Assembly (NCBI RefSeq): GCF_000411475.1
Contig: NZ_KE150464.1
Span: 124,001 to 188,000, forward strand
Origin: Streptococcus sp. HPH0090
GTDB taxonomy: Bacteria; Bacillota; Bacilli; Lactobacillales; Streptococcaceae
Reading direction: 5' to 3'
Length of the DNA: 64,000 nucleotides
This document shows, piece by piece, positions 7,437-14,700 of this stretch. Within the stretch, counting starts at the first letter, position 1; the number at the start of each line of letters is the position of its first letter. The notes under the pieces were generated by a model. That model did no database searches. It was not told where the DNA came from and worked only from the letters and a program-made list of their open reading frames with translations. A program made the translations under genes and the position numbers.

Positions 7437-8447
7437 ATGAAAAAATCACTTAGTATTTTACTTGTAACAGTAGCTACCTTATCTTTGGCAGCTTGTGGTA
7501 ACGCATCTAAAGAAACAGCACCGGCACCGGCTACAACAGAAGCTAGTCAAAAAGCTAATACAGAAACCAGCTATCCTGTAACTATCAAAACTTATGATGC
7601 TAAAGGAAACGAAGTCGAACAAGTCTTTGAAAAGGCACCTGAAAAGGTCATCACCAACAACCTCTCAACAACTGAAATCCTACTTGAACTCGGTTTGCAA
7701 GATAAAATTGCTGGCATGCTCAATCCTGATAATGCTGTAACTGGTAAATACAAGGATGCTATTGAAGCCATCCCTCACATTGGCGATAAAAAATCTGTCT
7801 CACAAGAAACAGTTCTTTCTTATGAACCAGATGCCTTGATGGGACGCAACATGATGTTTTCTGAAAAGTCAATGGGAACCATTAGTGCTTGGAATGAAAA
7901 TAAAATCCCTGTTTATACGCAAAAAGCTTCACTTTCAACTATCCAACAAGATTTAGGAAATATCGTAGAAGATGTGAAGAATCTTGGTACCATTTTCAAT
8001 GTCCAAGACAAGGCTAACCAATATGCCGAGCAATTACAAGCTAAAATCGATGCGGTTAAAAAAGCCAACCCAGAAACACAGGGTGAAAAGAAAAAAGCTC
8101 TGATTATGGTGGCCTACAATGACGAAACCTTTGGTGCCTACAAGTCAGCCCTTCAAGAAAGTTTGCTCAACCAACTTGGTTATACCAATGTTGCAACAGG
8201 AACTTCTGGTTTGACCTTGGAAAATCTAGTATCAATGGATCCAGAGTTGATTATCTATGTAACGAGCGACCGTAATCAAAAGTTAGATGAAAAAGCAGTG
8301 GATTTGATGAAGGCAAATACTGTTTTGGAAAATGTCCCAGCAATCAAAAATCAAAAAATCATGACCATCTCTTACGATGAGTTGATGGATTACGGTCCTG
8401 CAGTGATTGATTCCCTTGAGAAAATCAATGACTTTATCAAGCAATAA
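7437..8447 (+). CDS. Siderophore-binding lipoprotein of the ABC importer
   Basis: A 336-residue substrate-binding lipoprotein. The signal peptide ends in the lipobox LAAC, so Cys20 becomes the lipidated first residue, and a short Ala/Thr/Glu-rich linker follows. The mature part has the class III (FhuD/BtuF/FatB) layout: two lobes with PEKVITNNLSTTEILLELGL at the start of lobe one, and a long helix between lobes near residues 185-215. It captures the iron chelate outside the membrane and hands it to the permease. Which chelate cannot be read directly; the esterase next door points to a tri-ester siderophore such as a catecholate trilactone. Confidence 0.92.
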   Translation: MKKSLSILLVTVATLSLAACGNASKETAPAPATTEASQKANTETSYPVTIKTYDAKGNEVEQVFEKAPEKVITNNLSTTEILLELGLQDKIAGMLNPDNAVTGKYKDAIEAIPHIGDKKSVSQETVLSYEPDALMGRNMMFSEKSMGTISAWNENKIPVYTQKASLSTIQQDLGNIVEDVKNLGTIFNVQDKANQYAEQLQAKIDAVKKANPETQGEKKKALIMVAYNDETFGAYKSALQESLLNQLGYTNVATGTSGLTLENLVSMDPELIIYVTSDRNQKLDEKAVDLMKANTVLENVPAIKNQKIMTISYDELMDYGPAVIDSLEKINDFIKQ

Positions 8448-9123
8448 GGAGTTTAACTGGGAAGGGATTCAAGTGAGGATCAGTCTTCCTTCAAACTATG
8501 ATCCTCAACAAGCCTACCCAATGATTCTTTTAAATGATGGGCAATTGGACTATTTGTCAGACCTATCCCAATCTGTAATTTTGGTGGGTTTGATCCCAGA
8601 AAATCGCCTAGATGACTTTACACCTTGGCAGTCTGATGCTTTGAAAGAAGGGGCACCAGACTTTGGTGGGAAGGTAGAAGCCTATCATGAGAAGCTCTTT
8701 CAAGGAATTCTAAAAAGTCTAAAAAAAGACTACTTGATAGATGAAAAAAGGATTGCTTATGGTGGTTATTCACTGGGTGGTCTTGCTGCTATCTATAGTC
8801 TCTATAGTAATTATCTTCCTGTGACCTGTATCTTTTCTGTCTGTGGTTCTTTCTGGTATCCAGACTTTACAGAATTTTGTAGGGAACATGAGCTGATACA
8901 GAGTCAAAGTCTGATTTATCTGCAAAATGGTCAGATAGAAGGTGCCAATCATTCCAATCGTCTGTCTAAGGCTCCGATGTTTGCAAGGGAACTACATAAT
9001 CTGATTTCAGAAGCAGTTCCCTCAACATATTCTACATTTGATGCTTATGGGCATCATGAAGCTCTTAACGAACGCTATCATCATTTTTGTGATTGGCTGA
9101 GAGAAGAGTGGAAGCTCAAGTAA
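8428..9123 (+). CDS. IroE-like alpha/beta-hydrolase, probable siderophore esterase
   Basis: About 231 residues of an esterase-D/IroE type alpha/beta hydrolase. Visible features are ISLPSNYDPQQAYPMILLND at the N-terminus, the nucleophile elbow GGYSLGG (serine near residue 119), and a late histidine in YGHHEALNERY. The family opens ester bonds of siderophore trilactones so that the iron can be released in the cytoplasm; no signal peptide is seen. It overlaps the end of the binding-protein gene. The ATG at 8428 is my choice, but it has a poor ribosome binding site. The TTG at 8407 or a GTG at 8473 (with GGAAGGG before it) are alternatives. The gene ends the operon before a good terminator. Confidence 0.8.
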   Translation: MTLSSNKEFNWEGIQVRISLPSNYDPQQAYPMILLNDGQLDYLSDLSQSVILVGLIPENRLDDFTPWQSDALKEGAPDFGGKVEAYHEKLFQGILKSLKKDYLIDEKRIAYGGYSLGGLAAIYSLYSNYLPVTCIFSVCGSFWYPDFTEFCREHELIQSQSLIYLQNGQIEGANHSNRLSKAPMFARELHNLISEAVPSTYSTFDAYGHHEALNERYHHFCDWLREEWKLK

Positions 9124-9131
9124 CCTCTTAT

Positions 9132-9168
9132 AACACTCCTTGTTCATGGTAACTAGGAGTGTTTCTCT
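9132..9168 (+). terminator. Terminator of the siderophore operon
   Basis: A 9-bp perfect stem AACACTCCT / AGGAGTGTT with a 14-nt loop and a T-rich tail, starting 9 bases after the esterase stop. Confidence 0.85.
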
Positions 9169-9275
9169 TGTATGCTTGTCCTTGGAATTTTCAATCGATT
9201 ACCCTTGACGGAAATCCCTCACTGTAATAAACTAAATTATGGTATAATGAGAAGATAGATAGAATCGAGGAAATT

Positions 9276-10619
9276 ATGTCATTTACACAATTTAAATTTA
9301 AAAATTATATAGAAAAAGCCTTGGAGGAGTTGAAGTTTACGACTCCTACCGAGGTGCAGGAAAAGTTGATTCCTATTGTCTTGGCAGGTCGTGACTTGGT
9401 TGGTGAATCAAAAACAGGTTCAGGGAAGACTCATACTTTCTTGTTACCGATTTTCCAACAGTTGGATGAAGAGAGCGATAGCGTGCAGGCAGTTATTACA
9501 GCTCCAAGTCGTGAATTAGCGACTCAGATTTACCAAGCTGCTCGTCAGATCGCATCACATTCAGATGTTGAGATTCGTGTTGTGAACTATGTTGGTGGTA
9601 CAGACAAGGCGCGTCAGATTGACAAATTAGCAAGTAATCAACCACATATCGTAATCGGAACTCCAGGTCGTATTTATGACTTGGTCAAGTCTGGTGACCT
9701 AGCCATTCACAAAGCTAAGACCTTTGTAGTCGATGAAGCTGACATGACCTTGGATATGGGATTCTTGGAAACAGTTGATAAGATTGCAGGAAGTCTTCCG
9801 AAAGACTTGCAGTTTATGGTCTTTTCAGCAACCATTCCACAAAAACTACAACCATTTTTGAAGAAATACTTGTCAAATCCTGTCATGGAGAAAATCAAGA
9901 CCAAGACAGTTATCTCTGATACCATTGACAACTGGTTGATTTCGACCAAGGGTCGTGACAAGAATGCTCAGATTTATGAGTTGACTCAAGTCATGCAGCC
10001 GTATCTCGCCATGATTTTTGTCAATACAAAAACTCGTGCGGATGAATTGCACAGCTACCTAACGGCTCAAAGCTTGAAGGTGGCTAAGATTCATGGAGAC
10101 ATTGCTCCTCGTGAACGCAAACGAATCATGAATCAGGTGAAAAATCTTGATTTTGAGTATATCGTAGCGACTGACTTGGCTGCGCGTGGGATTGATATTG
10201 AAGGTGTCAGCCATGTCATCAATGATGCTATTCCGCAAGACTTGTCCTTCTTTGTTCACCGTGTTGGACGAACTGGACGTAATGGTCTACCAGGTACAGC
10301 CATCACCCTTTATCAGCCAAGCGATGACTCTGATATTCGTGAGTTGGAGAAATTAGGAATTAAGTTTGTACCTAAGGTTGTTAAAGATGGAGAGTTCCAA
10401 GACACTTATGACCGTGACCGTCGTGCCAATCGTGAAAAGAAGCAGGAAAAACTGGATATCGAAATGATTGGTCTGGTTAAAAAGAAAAAGAAAAAAGTCA
10501 AACCAGGCTATAAGAAGAAAATCCAGTGGGCTGTCGATGAAAAACGCCGTAAGACCAAACGTGCAGAAAGTCGTGCCCGTGGACGTGCAGAACGTAAGGC
10601 TAAACGTCAAACATTTTAA
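9276..10619 (+). CDS. cshB: DEAD-box ATP-dependent RNA helicase, CshB-like
   Basis: A 447-residue RNA helicase. Motifs in order: Q-motif region TPTEVQEKLIP (about 23-33), motif I SKTGSGKT, Ia PSRELA, Ib TPGRI, motif II DEAD (within VVDEADMTLD), motif III SAT, IV FVNTKTRADEL, V ATDLAARGIDI and VI HRVGRTGR. It ends in a strongly basic tail of about 70 residues rich in Lys/Arg, typical of CshB, which unwinds RNA during ribosome assembly and growth in the cold. GAGG precedes the ATG. It is a single gene between two terminators. CshA is the other possible assignment, but the tail and length favour CshB. Confidence 0.9.
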   Translation: MSFTQFKFKNYIEKALEELKFTTPTEVQEKLIPIVLAGRDLVGESKTGSGKTHTFLLPIFQQLDEESDSVQAVITAPSRELATQIYQAARQIASHSDVEIRVVNYVGGTDKARQIDKLASNQPHIVIGTPGRIYDLVKSGDLAIHKAKTFVVDEADMTLDMGFLETVDKIAGSLPKDLQFMVFSATIPQKLQPFLKKYLSNPVMEKIKTKTVISDTIDNWLISTKGRDKNAQIYELTQVMQPYLAMIFVNTKTRADELHSYLTAQSLKVAKIHGDIAPRERKRIMNQVKNLDFEYIVATDLAARGIDIEGVSHVINDAIPQDLSFFVHRVGRTGRNGLPGTAITLYQPSDDSDIRELEKLGIKFVPKVVKDGEFQDTYDRDRRANREKKQEKLDIEMIGLVKKKKKKVKPGYKKKIQWAVDEKRRKTKRAESRARGRAERKAKRQTF

Positions 10620-10624
10620 AAATG

Positions 10625-10658
10625 AAACAGTAGAACCAGAAGGTTTTACTGTTTTTTT
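10625..10658 (+). terminator. Terminator of the DEAD-box helicase gene
   Basis: AAACAGTAGAACC pairs with GGTTTTACTGTTT around a 4-nt loop, followed by a run of T. Confidence 0.85.
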
Positions 10659-10745
10659 AGAATAATTTAGAAGTATTATATCAGCAGATGTGGAGGCTAT
10701 GATGAATTCTTCAGTCTACTGAATGAAGTTATCCTAAAATGAAAT

Positions 10746-10779
10746 AAACACACTGGGACGAGTATCTCAGTGTGTTTTT
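10746..10779 (+). terminator. Second terminator before the LXG-type island
   Basis: AAACACACTG / CAGTGTGTTT (10-bp perfect stem, 12-nt loop) and a T-run. No gene of its own ends here; it may be the surviving end of a lost gene between the helicase and the island. Confidence 0.75.
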
Positions 10780-10857
10780 GTGGTAAAATATAATAGATTA
10801 ATAAATGAAAAGTACATATTTTTAGAAATATCAATCAATAAGAAGAAAGGTTGCTTT

Positions 10858-10959
10858 ATGGCGATAGATATTAGTGAAGAACAGTTGGCTATGGAGTCTG
10901 CTGACTTATTAAAAATTCTTTTAAAAGATCGAACGACAAAGAAAAATATTGTTTTATAA
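10858..10959 (+). pseudogene. 33-codon ORF resembling the N-terminus of a methylase-like protein
   Basis: A short open frame with a proper ribosome binding site (AGAAAGG, seven bases before the ATG) encodes 33 residues, beginning MAIDISEEQLAMESADLL and containing KDRTTKKNIV before the stop. From memory, a helix followed by KDRTTGKNIIWATD-like sequence opens a family of restriction/modification-associated proteins in Firmicutes. Here the frame stops just where the conserved part would go on. It is either a truncated remnant or a real small protein; the first seems likelier given the broken genes that follow. Confidence 0.45.
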
Positions 10960-10987
10960 AGATGTTTTAAAACTATGGTGATTAAAA

Positions 10988-11662
10988 ATGAGAAAAATAA
11001 TTTTTATTGGACAAAGCGGTGATGAAGCCGTCTACTATAACACTAGAACAAAAGAGGCTCTGGTAGCCAAAAAGAGTGCCTTATTAAATACGGAAGGGGC
11101 TAGGAAGAGCAATAATGCTATTATTCCTTTGATGTTGGTTTTTATTTTCTTAGGTTTGATAGGGGGAATGGTAGCTATACCAGCTTTTTCCGGTTTTAGA
11201 TACAGTAGCTGGATGGTTCCGCCTTATATCGCTGCCCAGTTCTTTATTTGCTTTGGCTTTATATGGATGATGGAAGAAGCCTTGTATAAAGAAGTGAAGC
11301 AGGTTCAGGGGGCAAGTTCTCAACAGTTTGCGAAAGCTGTTGATTCAAATCTGTTTTGGGAAAATTTTAGCAAGAAAAAAGCGACGTTTGGGAAAATGTT
11401 TATTTTTATGATTGTCATGTTATTAGTTTTTATGACTACTATAGTAATATTTGCTGCTGCCATTCCGAGCATTATTGATTCATTCAATAAGCAGGAACCA
11501 TTTGATATACAAATCTTTTTCTCGCTTTTGGCAGCCCTGTTTCCTGGCTTGTTGTATCTTTTCTTATTCCAAAACAACCCCATCCGCTGGTTGTTAGCCG
11601 TGCGGAAGTATGAACAAGGGAAAGTGATATTTGCAGAAGACAAGGAGAAGAAACATGAGTGA
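10988..11662 (+). CDS. 4-TM membrane protein, possible LXG-toxin immunity protein
   Basis: 224 residues with four probable membrane segments (about 44-67, 76-95, 137-159, 176-194) and a charged C-terminus (EDKEKKHE). The N-terminal cytoplasmic part has VYYNTRTKEALVAKK, which resembles FYNKKTKSLLAMDEK in the 4-TM protein at 13980, suggesting the two are related. I do not recognise a named family. The position beside a TipC-like immunity gene and a glycine-zipper toxin domain suggests an immunity protein guarding the membrane, comparable in layout to the DUF443-type immunity proteins of S. aureus; this is inference. The end overlaps the start of the small gene at 11655. Confidence 0.7.
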   Translation: MRKIIFIGQSGDEAVYYNTRTKEALVAKKSALLNTEGARKSNNAIIPLMLVFIFLGLIGGMVAIPAFSGFRYSSWMVPPYIAAQFFICFGFIWMMEEALYKEVKQVQGASSQQFAKAVDSNLFWENFSKKKATFGKMFIFMIVMLLVFMTTIVIFAAAIPSIIDSFNKQEPFDIQIFFSLLAALFPGLLYLFLFQNNPIRWLLAVRKYEQGKVIFAEDKEKKHE

Positions 11663-11804
11663 AACACTATTACCATTGGGAACAGTGGTTAAACTAAAAA
11701 ATCAAACAGAACTAATCATTATTGGCAGATGCAGAATTGATAGAAGAGGACAATCCGAAGAGCGCTTTAAAAGAGCTGAGAGAAAAAAATCCTGTTGCCT
11801 ATGA
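11655..11804 (+). pseudogene. DUF4176-like gene, broken by an internal deletion
   Basis: The frame begins well: AAGGAG before the ATG, then MSETLLPLGTVVKLKNQTEL and IIIGR, which is the usual opening of DUF4176 proteins found in type VII secretion (LXG) loci. After about 25 codons the sequence jumps. From 11731 a different frame (+1) reads AELIEEDNPKSALKELREKN and continues to a stop at 11874, giving what looks like the tail of another protein. The original frame runs out of phase to a stop at 11802-11804. The simplest reading is a deletion that joined the head of one gene to the tail of another. Confidence 0.65.
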
Positions 11805-11874
11805 TTTTTATAATAGTTTAACTACAGACAATGGTAAAGGAAGCAATGATTTGATCACAGAAGGAGCAAACTAA
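11731..11874 (+). pseudogene. C-terminal remnant of an LXG-locus accessory protein
   Basis: A 47-codon open stretch in the +1 frame relative to the DUF4176 head, ending SNDLITEGAN and a TAA two bases before the ATG of the TipC-like gene. The hydrophilic, acidic sequence and tight spacing to the next gene look like a genuine protein tail rather than chance. It has no start of its own. The parent family is not recognised. Confidence 0.5.
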
Positions 11875-11875
11875 T

Positions 11876-12574
11876 ATGAAAAAAATTATCCTAAGTCTTT
11901 GCACCCTCCTTGTAGCAGGTCTCTCTGTCTTTGGTTTTTTGAGATATCGAGACTATGACTCACTTAAAAACCCAATTGATGAAATCTATTATGCGAGTGT
12001 TCATTATAAAAATATTCTGGGATTACCAGATATGAGTAAGATTATAAGAAGTAATACGGCATATGTAGGTGAACCGGCTTGGATAAACTATCGTCGTGCC
12101 AAACCTAGGTTGGCAGATGATGAAGATTTGCAGCTATATATTAATTCCGATGGCCTGCTTGCTGTTCTGTATAGTAAAAAGTTATCAGGAGAAACTTATC
12201 TCAACATTGACTATGTATATGAGGACGGCTTCGTTAAACAAAATGTTTCCATTGCTTTCTCCAAAGTTTCAGATTTTACTGTTCAAGCGTTAATTGACCA
12301 GTCTAAAAAAAGGGGATATGATGAAACTGCTAGTGAAATATATCGCTTTAATGGAATGGAAGAACCTCCGCGTAAGAGTCTAGTGTCAAAAGATGAGATT
12401 TTGGACTATCTGAAGGATTACGATATTGATCAGGCTTGGTTGGCAGAAAAATCTGATCAAATTCTCTACACCTATTTTCTAGATATCTGGTTTAAAGAGG
12501 GAAGTCAGCGCTATTCCAAAGAAAATATGGGGAATTTGAAAGTCAAGTACTCTGAAACAATAGGGAAAGAGTAA
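11876..12574 (+). CDS. TipC family immunity protein (probable)
   Basis: 232 residues. An N-terminal signal or anchor segment (about 4-22) is followed by a soluble domain starting NPIDEIYYASVHYKNILGLP. The pattern of Asp/Glu-Ile-Tyr-Tyr, HYKN, PDM and GLLAVLY / ETYLNIDYVYEDG matches what I remember of the TipC family. TipC proteins neutralise TelC, a lipid II-degrading LXG toxin that acts outside the membrane, so the immunity protein faces outward. No telC is present here, so it would be an orphan immunity gene protecting against neighbours. The ATG follows GAAGGAG by nine bases. Moderately sure of the family. Confidence 0.65.
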   Translation: MKKIILSLCTLLVAGLSVFGFLRYRDYDSLKNPIDEIYYASVHYKNILGLPDMSKIIRSNTAYVGEPAWINYRRAKPRLADDEDLQLYINSDGLLAVLYSKKLSGETYLNIDYVYEDGFVKQNVSIAFSKVSDFTVQALIDQSKKRGYDETASEIYRFNGMEEPPRKSLVSKDEILDYLKDYDIDQAWLAEKSDQILYTYFLDIWFKEGSQRYSKENMGNLKVKYSETIGKE

Positions 12575-12610
12575 TACTTGAGGTTCTTTATAATATAGTT
12601 TTTAAAGGAT

Positions 12611-13297
12611 TTGAGCTATTTCATTTCAAAGCAACTGATGAAAATCAAAAAATTGGGAAAAATTAACGAAGAAACATCCAGACCAAATGCAGAGAAAGCT
12701 TACAAAAATGGTGAGATTGATGATAAGACTTTCCAATCAATTAAATCAGGAATTATTAATTTCGGGGCATCATATGTCAAAGAGCTTCTTCAAACTAAAC
12801 TAACAGATAAAGCAGTTGAAGCCTTCACTAAATCCGCAATAGAATGGTTCACCCATAATATAAATGCAACTCAAATTGGGCGTTCAGCAGCTTTAGTCGG
12901 TGGAGGTACGGTAACAATTGCAACTGATTTTAATCCTATATGGGCGCAGCTAGCTAGAGGTGCCGTTAAAAATGGAGTAAAATACGGCATTCCAATTGTT
13001 GGTGCCTTGGTTGATTTTGGTATGCAAAAAGCTAGCGGTGAGAGCACAGGCGATGCCTTGATTAAAACAGGAGCACATGTTGGAATTGCAGCAGGTGTAG
13101 GCATGATGGTTGGAGGACCAATAGGTTTTGGTGTTGGAGTGTTAGCGACAATGGCGTTTGATTACATTTATGATAATTATAAAGATGATGTTATTGATGT
13201 AGGTAAAAACGCTGTAAATGCTGTATCAGGTGCTGTAGACAAAGTGGGTGATGCTATCTCAGGTTTCGGAAAAACATTGGGGAGCGTGTTTGGTTGA
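12611..13297 (+). CDS. Orphan C-terminal toxin domain of an LXG protein (glycine-zipper type), headless
   Basis: The open frame of up to 228 residues has no convincing start: a TTG at 12611 (with AAAGGA only one base away) or an ATG at 12638 with no ribosome site. An in-frame stop lies just upstream (12596). The body is typical of the end of a secreted LXG toxin: a helical linker, then small-residue-rich segments (GRSAALVGGGTVTIATD; GAHVGIAAGVGMMVGGPIG, about 154-172) forming glycine zippers, then a tail KVGDAISGFGKTLGSVFG. Such domains insert in and depolarise membranes (S. aureus TspA is the named precedent). The LXG targeting half is missing, so it cannot be secreted by the usual route. 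Confidence 0.65.
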   Translation: MSYFISKQLMKIKKLGKINEETSRPNAEKAYKNGEIDDKTFQSIKSGIINFGASYVKELLQTKLTDKAVEAFTKSAIEWFTHNINATQIGRSAALVGGGTVTIATDFNPIWAQLARGAVKNGVKYGIPIVGALVDFGMQKASGESTGDALIKTGAHVGIAAGVGMMVGGPIGFGVGVLATMAFDYIYDNYKDDVIDVGKNAVNAVSGAVDKVGDAISGFGKTLGSVFG

Positions 13298-13380
13298 TGA
13301 ATAATTTAATGTCATGATAAATTATCATCTTGTTTATTAAAAATGGAGGAAGCTTCCTGTTATTGAAAGGAAAATCTTAA

Positions 13381-13920
13381 ATGGCTAAATATATTAACTT
13401 GGGCTGGCTAGCTGAGCGCGCTATTTATATAGACGGCAAGGATTACCAGTTTTATACATCTGATATTAAGAAAAATTCCAACGGTATACTTCTATTTGCT
13501 CCTGTAACAGGAACAGTATTGGGAGGGATAATTTCTGCTATTAGTTTATTACTAGGAGAAACAAGTGCTGGTTTTCGTTGGATTATCTTATTCATCTGCT
13601 GTATGACAGCCTTTATCGCTTCTATCATGGGTGTGAGATTACTATGGCGTAAGGGGAACTTATCTCCTTATCAACCGACTGCCTATCAAGTTAGAGAGTT
13701 ATTGGAAAAAGGCAAACCTCAAAGAATAGGACAGCCAATCATTATAGGGATTATGACTAGCACAATTATATTCCTTTCTTTTGATTACCTTATTTCTGGA
13801 AATATTAGGCCTCTTATTATTTCTATGTTTTCACTCAGCGTAACACTTCTTGTCGTTTGGGATAATTCTCCTTTAAAACGCCGAAAAATTATCAAACAAT
13901 TAGAAGAGGAGTATGCCTAA
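13381..13920 (+). CDS. 4-TM membrane protein, possible immunity protein
   Basis: 179 residues with four probable membrane segments (about 34-58, 67-90, 120-138, 142-160) and basic loops (KGKPQRIGQ; SPLKRRKIIKQLEEE at the end). I recognise no named family. It directly follows the headless glycine-zipper toxin domain, where an immunity gene would sit in an intact LXG locus, and its overall layout is like the proteins at 10988 and 13980. AAAGGA lies nine bases before the ATG. Confidence 0.65.
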   Translation: MAKYINLGWLAERAIYIDGKDYQFYTSDIKKNSNGILLFAPVTGTVLGGIISAISLLLGETSAGFRWIILFICCMTAFIASIMGVRLLWRKGNLSPYQPTAYQVRELLEKGKPQRIGQPIIIGIMTSTIIFLSFDYLISGNIRPLIISMFSLSVTLLVVWDNSPLKRRKIIKQLEEEYA

Positions 13921-13979
13921 TGTGTCTAAATTTACCATACTATCTAAGGTTTAGGGAAAATATTAAGGCGTGTTGTTAG

Positions 13980-14546
13980 ATGATTTTAAAAAAGAAAGAT
14001 ATACTTGTACAATTAGGACAGTATCAGAAAGGCCAAATACTCTTTTATAATAAAAAGACAAAATCCTTGTTAGCCATGGATGAAAAGGCCTCTTATCGTT
14101 CGATGAGCCAATTAACTCTTGCCAATAGTTACGTGGTTGGATATGCTATTTTAGCATTTATCAGTGGACTTTTCACCCTACAAAATGTTTTTTTTAAATT
14201 GCTTCTATTGTTACTCTGTCAATGCGTCATGAGCTATTACGCTTACAAACTGCAAAACTTACAAATGAAAGAAGCTACTTTTTACGCTGTTGATATTACT
14301 AAATTTGACACTCATGCTTTTACAAAGTGGTTTGCAAAAGCAAGGCAGTTGATATTCTGGTTGCTCCTAGGCGGAGGACTGTGTTATATCTTGTCTGCAA
14401 TTGCTTTTTATCTCTGGGGAGATGTTAGAATACTAGCGATTTTTGCCTGCGCTTCCTTTGTTGAGACTATTATCATTTATAATGGTATGGCAGGGAATGT
14501 TTTTCTGAAGGTTAACGATTTTTACACGAAAAAGAGAAACAACTAA
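13980..14546 (+). CDS. 4-TM membrane protein, possible immunity protein (related to the 10988 protein)
   Basis: 188 residues: a short cytoplasmic head with QILFYNKKTKSLLAMDEK, then two pairs of membrane segments (about 49-67 and 71-90; 127-148 and 152-170). The head resembles that of the 224-residue protein at 10988, so the two are probably paralogues that bracket the toxin fragment. No strong ribosome site is seen (AAGG twelve bases upstream). It is the last gene of the island before a terminator, and converges with guaA. Confidence 0.65.
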   Translation: MILKKKDILVQLGQYQKGQILFYNKKTKSLLAMDEKASYRSMSQLTLANSYVVGYAILAFISGLFTLQNVFFKLLLLLLCQCVMSYYAYKLQNLQMKEATFYAVDITKFDTHAFTKWFAKARQLIFWLLLGGGLCYILSAIAFYLWGDVRILAIFACASFVETIIIYNGMAGNVFLKVNDFYTKKRNN

Positions 14547-14569
14547 TAGAAAAATAAAATTTAATATAA

Positions 14570-14605
14570 AAAATCCCATCAGAAATATTTCTGGTGGGGT
14601 TTTTG
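14570..14605 (+). terminator. Terminator at the end of the LXG-type island
   Basis: AAATCCCATCAGAAA pairs with TTCTGGTGGGGTTT around a 3-nt loop (G-T pairs included) and runs into a T-tract. Confidence 0.8.
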
Positions 14606-14700
14606 GTGGGGAACCAATCAATTTTGATTGATTTTTAACCTTTTATAATAACTGAAAATGCTGTTAAATCAACCATTTCACTTCAAATCATGTTTATAAA

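Noticed and set aside
10620-14700. Prophage or insertion-sequence origin of the accessory island
   Set aside because: No integrase, transposase, terminal inverted repeats or attachment-site duplication could be seen.
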